DNA of 64,000 nucleotides from Siminovitchia sp047228825 (GTDB lineage: Bacteria; Bacillota; Bacilli; Bacillales; Bacillaceae_C), in assembly GCF_047228825.1 (NCBI RefSeq), contig NZ_JBFEGN010000001.1:1-64000 (forward strand), in the 5' to 3' direction. Shown here piece by piece: positions 17,306 through 25,971 of the stretch (position 1 is its first letter; every line of letters starts with the position of its first letter). The position numbers and the translations under genes were made by a program. Under the pieces are notes generated by a model. The model did no database searches. It saw only the letters and a program-made list of their open reading frames with translations, and was not told the origin of the DNA.

Positions 17306-17368
17306 GGATCATATTTCGAGGTTTTCGGATCGTATTTACGCAAAATTGGTCGTATGTTTCTAAAAAAC
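17306..17368. repeat. 21-nt alternating intergenic repeat, locus 1 (three units)
   Basis: Units begin at 17306, 17327 and 17348, exactly 21 bases apart, each starting GGATCRTATTT or a close variant. They alternate between an AGGTTTTC ending and an ACGCAAAATT ending. The same motif family recurs at 38771-38915. Confidence 0.7.
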
Positions 17369-17388
17369 CCGCCATGCCAGCGGGTTTT
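17364..17388 (-). terminator. Terminator of the cwlJ gene
   Basis: AAAACCCGC pairs with GCGGGTTTT around a seven-base loop; on the minus strand TTTTTT follows. It also has a short T-run on the other strand. Confidence 0.8.
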
Positions 17389-17396
17389 ATAACCTT

Positions 17397-17825
17397 TTAA
17401 TATGTTGTGTAAATATTCGGGCATTCTTCACCCGTCGGTTCGTAAAAACAATGGGATTTATACCGGGCAACAAGCGGCTGGCCATACCATTGGGCAGGAC
17501 AATCCCCCGTGGGCCGGAAATACCACAAGCTGTATTTGGCCGGCCATTGCCTTTCTCCCCGAATAGCTCTTCTTGCCAATCTTCTTTCGCTTTCTCTTGC
17601 CCTTTGGTAAAAATAGCCATGGATCACGGCTTCAAATGCATGTGGCTGGTAGATCATTTGCGGAATGGTTCTAAGTCCAACAAAATCAGAGCAATTTGAC
17701 CGGATTCTGTTAATTCCGACGGCTCCCACATGCAGCATGCCTTGGATTCCTTCGCCTTCTGCTTCAGCTCTTAAAAGCCTTGCCAGCAAATCTATATCAG
17801 ATTCCCTGGCCTTTACGACCGCCAT
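17397..17825 (-). CDS. cwlJ: Spore cortex-lytic hydrolase, CwlJ/SleB family
   Basis: ATG at 17825 has GGAGGTGAT seven bases upstream and gives 142 aa, the normal CwlJ size without a signal peptide. The catalytic domain (Hydrolase_2) starts at LLARLLRAEAEGEG, whose Glu is the expected catalytic residue (near 20), and continues to the Cys-containing C-terminus. CwlJ degrades cortex peptidoglycan during germination and is normally placed in the coat with GerQ. Sporulation-specific expression is expected; I do not see a clear sigma-E promoter. The ARESERRLARRAIRG segment is typical of the family. Confidence 0.88.
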   Translation of the reverse strand: MAVVKARESDIDLLARLLRAEAEGEGIQGMLHVGAVGINRIRSNCSDFVGLRTIPQMIYQPHAFEAVIHGYFYQRARESERRLARRAIRGERQWPAKYSLWYFRPTGDCPAQWYGQPLVARYKSHCFYEPTGEECPNIYTTY

Positions 17826-17965
17826 GCCATCACCTCCGAGTTCACTTTGCGGGTACATGAATAGTATATTGGCACTGGCCCGGTTTGTTGAATGTACAAC
17901 ATAGATGAAATGGCAAGCGGAGTAAAGCATAAAAAAACAAAACGAGGGACGCATCCCCCGAAATA

Positions 17966-18904
17966 TTAAAGAGAAGTTGGAAATTCAATTTTGACTTTTC
18001 GATCTTGTTCGTAAGGCGTTTCCTGATAAACATAATAATTTAACCAGTTTGAAAATAATAAATGGCTATGTGATCTCCACGTGTTGACCGGCTCTTCTTT
18101 GGCATCGTTATTTGGGAAATAATTTTCAGGGATGTGAATGTCCAATCCTTTTTTTATATCGCGCTCATACTCTGTTGCCAGCGTATTGGTATCATATTCA
18201 AGATGCCCGGTAATCATGATGTGTTTTTCATCCTTTGATAAGACCATGAACGGCCCTGCTTCTCCATCCGACAGCAAAAGCAGTTCGGGGTGGTCAGCAA
18301 TTTCTTTGCGGCTGACACTCGTATACCGCGAATGGGGCGCCAGGAATATATCATCAAAACCTCTGACAAGCTTTATTTTTTGATCGGAAACCGTATGTTT
18401 ATAAATGCCGGAACACTTGCCCGGCAATTCAAATTTTCCGATTCCGTAATGATAATATAGTGCGGCCTGCGCTCCCCAGCAAATATGCATTACAGATGTT
18501 ACGTGTTCTTTGGACCACTCCATGATTTCCTTTAATTCTTCCCAATAATTGACTTTTTCAAATGGCAAATGTTCGATCGGAGCCCCCGTAATAATCATCC
18601 CATCGAAATAATATTTGTTCACATCGGAAAATGTTTTATAAAACTGTTCCAAATGTGATTTGCTTACGTTTTTAGACTGGTGGGTTTCCATGTGCAAAAA
18701 AATGATATTCACCTGAAGCGGAGTATTTCCCAGCAACCTCAACAATTGAACTTCTGTTTTTTCTTTTTCGGGCATCAAATTTAAAATGAGTATATTAAGA
18801 GGACGAATGTCTTGTGTACTTGCCCTTTCTTCATCCATGATAAAGATTTTTTCTTTTTCAAGAATTTCCCGGGCCGGCATTTCCTTCGGAATATTAATTG
18901 GCAA
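17966..18904 (-). CDS. metA: Homoserine O-acetyltransferase (MetA type)
   Basis: The TTG at 18904 follows AGGAGGG and encodes MPINIPKEMPAREIL, the standard MetA start; length is 312 aa. The catalytic Cys is residue 142 (HICWGAQA). Residue 111 is Glu (TGAPIEH), the position known to select acetyl-CoA over succinyl-CoA, so this should be an acetyltransferase in methionine synthesis. The promoter at 18942-18970 leaves only about 30 bases of leader, so an S-box riboswitch is absent. Confidence 0.92.
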   Translation of the reverse strand: MPINIPKEMPAREILEKEKIFIMDEERASTQDIRPLNILILNLMPEKEKTEVQLLRLLGNTPLQVNIIFLHMETHQSKNVSKSHLEQFYKTFSDVNKYYFDGMIITGAPIEHLPFEKVNYWEELKEIMEWSKEHVTSVMHICWGAQAALYYHYGIGKFELPGKCSGIYKHTVSDQKIKLVRGFDDIFLAPHSRYTSVSRKEIADHPELLLLSDGEAGPFMVLSKDEKHIMITGHLEYDTNTLATEYERDIKKGLDIHIPENYFPNNDAKEEPVNTWRSHSHLLFSNWLNYYVYQETPYEQDRKVKIEFPTSL

Positions 18905-18941
18905 TCAAAATCCCTCCTGCTTCGAAAAGCTAATAAAATCT

Positions 18942-18970
18942 ATTATAAAGGTGAATGAACATTTCAGCAA
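18942..18970 (-). promoter_or_regulatory. Sigma-A promoter of metA
   Basis: TTGCTG (18970-18965), 17 bases, TATAAT (18947-18942), about 40 bases upstream of the TTG start codon. Confidence 0.75.
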
Positions 18971-19105
18971 TGGCCAAGAATAAAACACTTATGAAAAAAT
19001 GGCTTACCATAAAAGGAATGCCGTTTTTTACAATCTTTCATTCTTTCGGGAAAGACAGTTGGATCATGTCAATGGAAAATAACCGGCTTCTCATTGGAAA
19101 ACTGC

Positions 19106-19155
19106 AAAAAAATCCCTGTTTCCAAAAGAAATTTTTCCTTGGAAACAGGGATTTT
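19106..19155 (-). terminator. Terminator of the first symporter operon
   Basis: AAAATCCCTGTTTCC and its 15-bp perfect complement flank a 17-base loop; on the minus strand seven T residues follow. Confidence 0.88.
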
Positions 19156-19171
19156 GACTGATCTCGGAGTG

Positions 19172-20704
19172 TCAGACTTCAGCCCCCAGGCCGGTATTCG
19201 ATTTTACATCCAATTCATCAAATTTCTCGGCTGCCGGCTCCGGCTTCGTGATGAGTGTAACAACGATGGATGTCAAGAAGCCCAACGGAATGCTGATGAT
19301 GCCGGGATTGGCGAGCGGGAATATGGCGTTCTCTCCCATTACACTTGGCCCGATGAAAACAAGCGTTACGGCACTCAACATTCCGGCCAGCATTCCGGCA
19401 ATAGCCCCGGCTGTATTGAATCTTCTCCAATAGAGAGAGAAAATGATGACCGGCAAATTGGCGCTTGCACCGACTGCAAAAGCCAGGACAACCAAATAGG
19501 CAACATTCATTCCTTTGGCCAAAATCCCGAGTACGATGGAAATGGCTCCGATGGCAAGAGCTGTATTTCTGGCAACCATAAATTGCTTTTTGCTGTCGAC
19601 CTTTCCGCGTTTGATCACGTTCGTGTATATGTCATGGGCAAAAGCTCCGGAACCCGCGATAACGAGTCCTGCAACAACAGCAACAATCGTCGCAAACGAA
19701 ACGGCTGAAATAAGCGACATAAAGATCTCTCCGCCGAGCGTACCTTCGCCCCCGCCAATGTACTGTGCCAAAAGCGGTGCCGCCATGTTTCCGCCCTGAT
19801 CCGCTGCCCGGATGGCATCAGGCCCGACAAGAACCGCTGCGGAAAATCCGACGAGTGCAATCATGATATAGAAAATGCCGATTAAAACCATTGCCCATAT
19901 AACGGACTTTCTTGCTTCCTGCGCGGAAGGAACCGTATAAAAACGGATTAGTATATGCGGGAGTCCCGCTGTTCCCAAAATAAGCGCCATCCCAAGCGAT
20001 AACAGATCGACCGGATTTTTATACAGTAGTCCCGGAGATAAGAATTCTGCCCCATTCTTTGCAACAACATCCCCAAATAAGCCTGAAATATTAAACTTAA
20101 AAAGGATGGCTACAAATAAAACGAGAACGAGGGTGGCAAACATCAACAAGACGGCTTTAATGATCTGCACCCAGCTCGTTGCCAGCATGCCGCCAATCAT
20201 GACATACAAAATCATTAGTGCCCCGATCAAAACAACCGAAATTTCATATGGTATTCCGACAAGCAACTGGATGATTCCACCGGCACCGACCATTTGTGCA
20301 ACCATATAAAACAACGTAACAACCAACGTAACCGTTGCAGTCATCATCCTGATCGGCCTTTCCTTAAGACGTGAGGCCAATACATCCGCTACAGTAAATT
20401 TTCCCGAATTCCTCAGAGGTTCTGCCACCAAGTATAAAACGATGACATAACCAACCATCCAGCCGACAGCATACAAAAAGCCGTCATACCCATTCAGTGC
20501 GACCAGACCGGCGATCCCCAGGAAAGATGCGGCACTCAAGTAGTCCCCGGAAATGGCCAAACCATTTTGCCATCCGGTCAATGAGCGGCCCGCCGTATAA
20601 AAGTCGGCCGTGCTTTTATTTCTCTTTGCCGCCCAGAAAGTAATGCCGATTGTTGCTCCAACGATTGCAATAAATAAAAAAATACCGAACAAATGCGCCC
20701 CCAT
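19172..20704 (-). CDS. Sodium:solute symporter, ActP/YwcA (monocarboxylate) type
   Basis: A 510-aa SSF-family transporter with about 13 hydrophobic helices. The TAGRSLTGWQNGLAISGDYL segment near residues 37-56 and the GTAGLPHILIRFYTVP motif near 245 are hallmarks of acetate/pyruvate symporters. It directly follows a DUF485 gene (gap of two bases), the standard partner of this subgroup. The LytS/LytTR system and a second symporter pair lie upstream on the same strand, which suggests a regulated carboxylate uptake module. Confidence 0.88.
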   Translation of the reverse strand: MGAHLFGIFLFIAIVGATIGITFWAAKRNKSTADFYTAGRSLTGWQNGLAISGDYLSAASFLGIAGLVALNGYDGFLYAVGWMVGYVIVLYLVAEPLRNSGKFTVADVLASRLKERPIRMMTATVTLVVTLFYMVAQMVGAGGIIQLLVGIPYEISVVLIGALMILYVMIGGMLATSWVQIIKAVLLMFATLVLVLFVAILFKFNISGLFGDVVAKNGAEFLSPGLLYKNPVDLLSLGMALILGTAGLPHILIRFYTVPSAQEARKSVIWAMVLIGIFYIMIALVGFSAAVLVGPDAIRAADQGGNMAAPLLAQYIGGGEGTLGGEIFMSLISAVSFATIVAVVAGLVIAGSGAFAHDIYTNVIKRGKVDSKKQFMVARNTALAIGAISIVLGILAKGMNVAYLVVLAFAVGASANLPVIIFSLYWRRFNTAGAIAGMLAGMLSAVTLVFIGPSVMGENAIFPLANPGIISIPLGFLTSIVVTLITKPEPAAEKFDELDVKSNTGLGAEV

Positions 20705-20706
20705 TT

Positions 20707-21015
20707 TTATGCCCCCTTTTGATGTCTGTATTTATCAACCAGTGTTTTAGCTTTTTTATCAAAGGCTTTTGCTTTAAAGAAATAAACAAAAGCAAGTATC
20801 CAGGCAACAAAATAGAGGGACACCCCGTATAAATAGCCGAAAGTAATATTGCCGAAGAGGAATTTACTCATTAACGGCTTGGCATACGCAGCCATCAGCG
20901 GTAAAGAAAGATACAAACAGAAAAACAAAATGACGACCGGCCAAATAAAAATCATCTTGGACCGCTTCAACTCGGCAAATTCTTCTGTCCTGGCAATCTT
21001 GCTGTAGCTCGCCAT
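20707..21015 (-). CDS. DUF485 membrane protein, partner of the SSF symporter
   Basis: 102 aa with two hydrophobic helices (about 23-45 and 58-80), a charged N-terminus with KIARTEEFAELKRSK and a Lys-rich C-terminus. DUF485 proteins are encoded beside ActP-type symporters (E. coli yjcH, B. subtilis ywcB). The ATG is preceded by AAGGAGGTGCA, which is complementary to a segment 45 bases upstream (see 21021-21087). Confidence 0.88.
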   Translation of the reverse strand: MASYSKIARTEEFAELKRSKMIFIWPVVILFFCLYLSLPLMAAYAKPLMSKFLFGNITFGYLYGVSLYFVAWILAFVYFFKAKAFDKKAKTLVDKYRHQKGA

Positions 21016-21020
21016 TACAT

Positions 21021-21087
21021 TGCACCTCCTTATTAAAAAATTTGTGAAAATATGATTAATATAACTATAAACAAAAAAGGAGGTGCA
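21021..21087 (-). promoter_or_regulatory. Inverted repeat covering the ribosome-binding site of the DUF485 gene
   Basis: TGCACCTCCTT (minus strand 21087-21077) is the exact complement of AAGGAGGTGCA (21031-21021), which contains the Shine-Dalgarno sequence. If both are in one transcript, an 11-bp stem would hide the site. The 45-base AT-rich interval could alternatively contain the promoter, in which case the structure would not form. Confidence 0.45.
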
Positions 21088-21142
21088 GGGGCATTATGGT
21101 CGTCATTTGTCTGAAATTTTGCGCGAATGGCATAAATCCGTT

Positions 21143-21156
21143 TGCAAACGGTTACA
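21143..21156 (-). promoter_or_regulatory. Probable cre (CcpA) site upstream of the first symporter operon
   Basis: TGTAACCGTTTGCA on the minus strand matches the cre consensus at all but one position. It overlaps the stop codon of the response-regulator gene and lies about 130 bases before the DUF485 start. Confidence 0.55.
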
Positions 21157-21892
21157 TCGGCTGTTCAAGCAGTTGGAACAACTTTTTTTGGGCATGGCGG
21201 CTTACGGGTATCCTTGTTTCTTTCCCATCCTTTAAAATTAAATTGTAGGCGCCGTTAAACCACGGTTTAATTTCCTGGATAAAATCCAGGTTAACCAGAT
21301 AACTGCGGTGGGGACGGTAAAAAGGATAACCTTTCAGCCTGTTTTCCAGTTCCTGAAGTGTCATTTTGCCGTGAAACATCTCATCCTTCGTATGAATTTC
21401 CACGACACGGTCTACCCTCGTTGCGTAGCAAATGGTTCCCGGAGGCAGGACGACTACACGCTCTCCATCATCAATCAGCAGCTTGGATGCCGTTTTCGAA
21501 TTTTGGGGACTATGTTCCTTTTCTTGTTTCATCCTTCGCATGACCCGCTCGATCGCTTGCTTCAAACGTTCCTGATCATAAGGCTTTAGCAAATAATCCA
21601 CTGCTTCCACTTCAAAAGCGTCAACTGCATAATCATCGTAAGCAGTCGTAAAAATGAATAGCGGGGGTTTATTTTCCTTATTAAATATTTCTTTTGCCAC
21701 ATCCACCCCGGACATTTTCGGCATTTGGATATCCAAAAAAATAACATCCGGTTTATATTTTTCATATAGTTCCAAAAGCTGTTCGCCTGTTTCTGCGCTG
21801 GGACATAAAAGAAGGCCCTGCTCCTGCTGCAACATGTAAATGAGCTCCTCCCTAGCGAGTCGCTCATCCTCAGCAACCATTACTCTTATCAT
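21152..21892 (-). CDS. LytTR-family response regulator
   Basis: 246 aa. The receiver domain (1 to about 120) has the acidic pair ED near 8-9, phosphoacceptor Asp in VIFLDIQMPK near 55, and Lys in YLLKPYD near 104. The C-terminal LytTR DNA-binding domain (about 145-240) contains FYRPHRSYLVNLDFI and PVSRHAQKK. The start codon overlaps the kinase stop by one base. Such regulators control nearby transporter genes in response to pyruvate or acetate in other Bacillaceae and in E. coli BtsSR; the same role is inferred here. Confidence 0.9.
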   Translation of the reverse strand: MIRVMVAEDERLAREELIYMLQQEQGLLLCPSAETGEQLLELYEKYKPDVIFLDIQMPKMSGVDVAKEIFNKENKPPLFIFTTAYDDYAVDAFEVEAVDYLLKPYDQERLKQAIERVMRRMKQEKEHSPQNSKTASKLLIDDGERVVVLPPGTICYATRVDRVVEIHTKDEMFHGKMTLQELENRLKGYPFYRPHRSYLVNLDFIQEIKPWFNGAYNLILKDGKETRIPVSRHAQKKLFQLLEQPM

Positions 21893-23652
21893 TATGCCAG
21901 ATTCCTCCTTTCTGCAAAGATGAGCGGAATATCAAAAAACACTTCGCATCCGCCATTGGGATGATTCCGAATATGAAGCCCCGAATCTGCACCAAGCATG
22001 CCCAGTAACCGCTGATTCACATTATAAAGGCCGGTGCCTCCTCCCCTTTCGCTCTCGATGGGGGCATGTCCTGCACGGGAAAGCAATGTTTTCGAAAACC
22101 CGATCCCATTGTCAAACACGGTAATTCGAAGTTTCCCATGCATCTCTTTCATATCGATTCGTATAATGCCTCCTTTGGCCACGTTTTTTAATCCGTGATT
22201 AATGCTGTTTTCCACTAAAGGCTGGATGGTGGATGGGGGAATCAGGGCCTCCCCTTTTCCTTCATAAGGTGAAAAACTGATTGTAACCCGGTCCAAAAAG
22301 CGTGCCTGAATAATGGCTATATATGATTGCACATGTTCACATTCCTTTTTCAGCTCAACAAGAGAATTGGCGGCGAGGCGCAGGTTAAATCTCATAAAAC
22401 TTCCAAGCTGCACCGTTAAATGCCTTGCTTTTTCGGGATCTGTCCGAAAAAGAGTGGCTATCAAATGCAGTGTATTAAAGAGAAAATGAGGATTAATTTG
22501 GGCTTCCATATTTCGAAGTTCCGCGTCACGGATGAGCATCTGCAATTGTTCGGACCGCGCCACCGCCAGCTGGTTGGACAATAGCTTGCCGAGACCTTCG
22601 GCCAACACAATTTCAACAGCCCTGATATGCTGTGACTTTCTAAAATATAAATGGATTAATTGCGTTGTTTCGTTTGCTTCTTTTATCGGCAGGACAATGA
22701 CCGCCTGAAGCGGACAGTGGGGCTGCGGGCAATGGATGTGTTCTTTCGTGTAGGCAACTTTCACTGACCCCGTTCGAATCACTTCTTTGGCAATATCCCC
22801 CTCCAACGGGTCTCCATACTTGTGATGATCGTCCCCAAGCCCGACATAAGCCAAGACCTTCTCACAATTAGACACCGATACCGCGGCCACTTTCAATCTT
22901 TTAAACAACAATTCCGCAATCCCCTGGGCCATTTCGATTTGTGCCTCTTTTTTTAAATATGGCAGTGCATCTTCTGCTATGGTGAGCGCCCGTCTCGTTT
23001 CCGATGCGGCCTCCCGCTCCTGTTCATTGATGGCAGCAGCAATCATTGCCGTAAAGATGGCAATGGCAACACTGTTCGAAAAAACAAGCGGCAAGCTCAC
23101 TTGATCGACAACATTTAAAATAAAATCGGAATGGGGGTTAAATATGAGCAAAACGCCCATTTGCAAAATAGGCGGAAAAATGCCGATAAAAAGCGCCTTC
23201 AATGGAGAAATGACCCGTTCCTGCGAAAAAAACCTTGCGGTCATTCCAACCAGAAGCCCGGTAAGAATATTGACGAAACAGCTTGCCAAATGCCCCATCC
23301 CGCCGAGGTAAAACAGATGAATGCCGGCAATCCATCCTGCCCCCATGCCAACGATCGGCCCTCCCAAAAGTCCGGCAATGACAATGGGAACGAGACTTGA
23401 GCTGACAAGCAATTGATCATCTTGAACAGGGGAAAAGATAAAATTCGAGACAATTTCTCCATCCTCAAAAACGACGCCCGATATAGTACCCACAATACCG
23501 AACAACCCGTAAATAACCGCATGCAATATGGTTGTTTTGGCATCCATTTCCCGGTCCAGCAAGGATCTAAAACCAGGTATCCGTGAAACTAAAAAAGCGG
23601 ATATTAATAAAAGTCCGAGCCGCTGTACCAATACCATCGTCAAGAATCCCAC
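21892..23652 (-). CDS. LytS-like sensor histidine kinase
   Basis: 586 aa. Residues 1 to about 200 form the 5TM-5TMR_LYT membrane sensor domain (RLGLLLISAFLVSRIP, then several helices). A GAF-like region follows (about 225-345). The histidine kinase core has NPHFLFNTLH near 380 with the phosphorylated His, an N-box PLVENSINHGLK near 485 and the GGGTGLYN G-box. Its GTG start (23652) lies inside the last codons of the upstream symporter; an ATG at 23637 is an alternative. It is flanked by two symporter operons. Confidence 0.88.
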   Translation of the reverse strand: MGFLTMVLVQRLGLLLISAFLVSRIPGFRSLLDREMDAKTTILHAVIYGLFGIVGTISGVVFEDGEIVSNFIFSPVQDDQLLVSSSLVPIVIAGLLGGPIVGMGAGWIAGIHLFYLGGMGHLASCFVNILTGLLVGMTARFFSQERVISPLKALFIGIFPPILQMGVLLIFNPHSDFILNVVDQVSLPLVFSNSVAIAIFTAMIAAAINEQEREAASETRRALTIAEDALPYLKKEAQIEMAQGIAELLFKRLKVAAVSVSNCEKVLAYVGLGDDHHKYGDPLEGDIAKEVIRTGSVKVAYTKEHIHCPQPHCPLQAVIVLPIKEANETTQLIHLYFRKSQHIRAVEIVLAEGLGKLLSNQLAVARSEQLQMLIRDAELRNMEAQINPHFLFNTLHLIATLFRTDPEKARHLTVQLGSFMRFNLRLAANSLVELKKECEHVQSYIAIIQARFLDRVTISFSPYEGKGEALIPPSTIQPLVENSINHGLKNVAKGGIIRIDMKEMHGKLRITVFDNGIGFSKTLLSRAGHAPIESERGGGTGLYNVNQRLLGMLGADSGLHIRNHPNGGCEVFFDIPLIFAERRNLA

Positions 23653-25190
23653 CAGCCACGCCCCCTTGTATCAATTCCGGTCTGAGCGCGCACGAAAGTT
23701 CTGGAAAATTGGCGTGCGTCTTTCTTTTTCCGTGATAAAAATGTCCCTGCAACCGCCCCGATAAATCCGGCGGGAATGGCAATAATTCCCGGGTTTTCCA
23801 GCGGTATCAAGGCTTCCCTTCCGATCCATCCGCTTTCGACATTCATAATATGCGGCCCAAAGGCCACAAGAATAATGGATGTCATTAACCCGCAAAGCAT
23901 GCCGGCCAACGCGCCCGTTTCATTAAAGCGCTTCCAGTACAGTGTAAATAAAATGACAGGCAATATGCTGGATGCGGCAATGACAAAGGTCAGGGATACC
24001 AGGAAAGTGACGTTGATGTTTTCCAGGCCAAGGGAAAAAACGGTTGCTGCCAGGCCAATACCTACTGCTGTCACTTTTGCCATTCTGAGCTGCTGTTTTT
24101 CCGTTGCATTGCCTTTTTTAATGATATGATGATATACATCATGTGACAGGGCGATTGTTGCAGAAATAACGAGGCCGGTCACAACGGCCACGATCGTTGT
24201 AAATGCCAAAGCAGAAATAAAAGCAAGCAAAAAGTCTCCTCCCAGCTCTTTGGCAAGCAACGGCGCAGCGAGGTTCCCGGTCGGGTCCGAAGCAACAAGC
24301 TGTTCCCAATTGATCAAAGCCACTGTGCCGAGCCCCAATATAAGCGTCATGACATAAAAACAACCGATGATCCATGTCGCTGTTAAAACAGATCTTCTTA
24401 CTTCCACGGTATTTTTTACTGTGAAAAACCGGATCAAAATATGTGGCAAACCCGCCGTGCCCAATATGAGCGCCATTTGCAATGAAAACATTTCCAGAAA
24501 GTCATTGAATAAATTTCCGGGCACAAAAAACCTGTTTCCGAGCGGGGTTCCCAATTTTACTTGTCGGATCAATTCATCTACTTGCCAGTCAAAACGTGCC
24601 AGCACGAGCAATGAGACAAGAAATGTTCCTGACATGAGCAGGATCGTTTTGATAATTTGCACCCATGAAGTCGCCACCATTCCGCCGAGAACGACATATA
24701 CAGTCATTAAACTTCCGATAATTAATACCGATATCGAATAATCGATGCCAAGGAGCAAGCGAATCAACAGCCCGGATGCAACGAGTTGCGGTATCATATA
24801 AAATAAAGAAACGAAAAACGTGCCTCCCGCCATCATCAGCCTGATTTTATCACTTGGAAAGCGGCTGCAGATGACATCTCCCAGCGAATATTTCCCCAGG
24901 TTTTTAACAGGCTCGGCAATGATCAATAAAACAAACAAATAAGATGCAAGAAATCCGATGGAATATAAAAAGCCGTCATAGCCATGAAGGGCAATTGTTC
25001 CCGTGATGCCGAGAAATGAGGCGGCACTTATGTAATCTCCCGCAATTGCCAGTCCATTTTGCACCCCCGTCAAATGGCCGGATGCCGTATAAAATTGAGA
25101 CGTTGATTTATCGCGCATTGCTGCCCAATGGGTAATGATCAGCGTACATACAATAATACAAAGAAAAAAGAAAAAGTAAGTAAAGTTCAT
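23640..25190 (-). CDS. Second sodium:solute symporter, ActP type
   Basis: 516 aa, clearly paralogous to the gene at 19172-20704: TASGHLTGVQNGLAIAGDYI near 37-56 and LGTAGLPHILIRFFTVK near 247. About 13 membrane helices. It overlaps its DUF485-like partner upstream (ATGA) and its 3' end overlaps the kinase start, so symporter, kinase and regulator probably form one transcript. Confidence 0.88.
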   Translation of the reverse strand: MNFTYFFFFLCIIVCTLIITHWAAMRDKSTSQFYTASGHLTGVQNGLAIAGDYISAASFLGITGTIALHGYDGFLYSIGFLASYLFVLLIIAEPVKNLGKYSLGDVICSRFPSDKIRLMMAGGTFFVSLFYMIPQLVASGLLIRLLLGIDYSISVLIIGSLMTVYVVLGGMVATSWVQIIKTILLMSGTFLVSLLVLARFDWQVDELIRQVKLGTPLGNRFFVPGNLFNDFLEMFSLQMALILGTAGLPHILIRFFTVKNTVEVRRSVLTATWIIGCFYVMTLILGLGTVALINWEQLVASDPTGNLAAPLLAKELGGDFLLAFISALAFTTIVAVVTGLVISATIALSHDVYHHIIKKGNATEKQQLRMAKVTAVGIGLAATVFSLGLENINVTFLVSLTFVIAASSILPVILFTLYWKRFNETGALAGMLCGLMTSIILVAFGPHIMNVESGWIGREALIPLENPGIIAIPAGFIGAVAGTFLSRKKKDARQFSRTFVRAQTGIDTRGRGWWDS

Positions 25191-25480
25191 TGCCCATTCC
25201 CCTGTTTCAGCAGTTCAATCATTTCATCGTATCTTTTCGATCTTTTCCAATAAAACCATCCAAGCAGCCATGTCATCAAAAATTGCAAAAAAGCAAAAAT
25301 CCACCACCAAGGAAGAGATGAAATTTCGTCGCCATCTGCGATGAATTGCGGGAACATCCAAATGAACAACGGCAAACTGAAATAAAAAAACATGAAAAAT
25401 AATGTAATTGCTAAAATAAAACGGGTTTTTTTCTTTATCAGATCCCGAAAGATTTTCTCCTCTTTCAAAGCCTGCACCAC
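25187..25480 (-). CDS. DUF485-like partner of the second symporter
   Basis: 97 aa, two hydrophobic helices (about 22-45 and 58-78), charged N-terminus with FRDLIKKKTRFI and a basic C-terminus. It is more divergent than the first copy but in the same position before an SSF gene. First gene of the four-gene operon DUF485-SSF-LytS-LytTR. A TTACTG-N18-TATAAT promoter can be read about 20 to 50 bases upstream. Confidence 0.78.
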   Translation of the reverse strand: MVQALKEEKIFRDLIKKKTRFILAITLFFMFFYFSLPLFIWMFPQFIADGDEISSLPWWWIFAFLQFLMTWLLGWFYWKRSKRYDEMIELLKQGNGQ

Positions 25481-25532
25481 CAGACTCTTTTTTTGTTTGA
25501 TTATAGTTTACCAAAAAAGTGGGCAGTAATAT

Positions 25533-25573
25533 AAAGAATTGATCATAATTGCAGCAATTATGATCAATTCTTT
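25533..25573. promoter_or_regulatory. Perfect 19-bp palindrome upstream of the DUF485-SSF-LytST operon
   Basis: AAAGAATTGATCATAATTG and its exact complement are separated by only CAG. It lies just upstream of the probable -35 box of the operon at 25480. It could be an operator or a hairpin; a T-run follows on the + strand, where no gene precedes it. Confidence 0.55.
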
Positions 25574-25585
25574 TTTGTATCCACA

Positions 25586-25620
25586 AAAAAGCACCCTGTC
25601 CAATGAACAGGGTGCTTTTT
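25586..25620 (-). terminator. Terminator of the small-protein gene at 25624
   Basis: AAAAAGCACCCTGT/ACAGGGTGCTTTTT forms a 14-bp stem with A- and T-runs on both sides, so it works in either direction; it starts four bases after the stop codon. Confidence 0.88.
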
Positions 25621-25623
25621 ACT

Positions 25624-25854
25624 TTAGCCCGGGTTATTCAACCTTTCTTTTCTTTGCCGGATAGCCACTTTCTTTGGCATCAGCTCTTCTGATATTTCAA
25701 CAAATGCATTTCGATTATTAAATATTTGGGGGCTTGCGTCTTTCATCAAATCCTGAATACGGCGCAAGTATTTCCCATTCCGATATTTGCTTATGCCATA
25801 GATCGCCGCACCGATTCCCAATGTGGCCAAAAATGAAGCCCACATTTTTCTCAT
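25624..25854 (-). CDS. Small membrane-anchored protein, DUF3918/YrzQ-like (76 aa)
   Basis: ATG at 25854 follows GGAGGAGC with nine to ten bases of spacing. One N-terminal hydrophobic helix (about 4-19, WASFLATLGIGAAIYGISKY) precedes a basic helical tail of about 55 residues. Similar short proteins with a Gly-rich helix and basic tail are common in Bacillus; function unknown. It has its own terminator. Confidence 0.6.
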   Translation of the reverse strand: MRKMWASFLATLGIGAAIYGISKYRNGKYLRRIQDLMKDASPQIFNNRNAFVEISEELMPKKVAIRQRKERLNNPG

Positions 25855-25971
25855 GGATATCCAGCTCCTCCGGGATATGGTCATTCAAAGTTTTCGCCTT
25901 GAACACTTTTATTGTTTCATGGATTCCCGATCGTTATCCTGTTAAAGTCATGGATGAATTATCCAATGCTG

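Noticed and set aside
18905..19105. S-box (SAM) riboswitch upstream of metA
   Set aside because: The promoter at 18942-18970 leaves a leader of about 30 bases, too short, and none of the conserved S-box segments is present.
21096..21248. 50-codon + strand ORF with an apparently perfect Shine-Dalgarno sequence
   Set aside because: The binding site is the mirror arm of the inverted repeat at 21021-21087, and the frame runs antisense into the response-regulator gene; composition is not protein-like.
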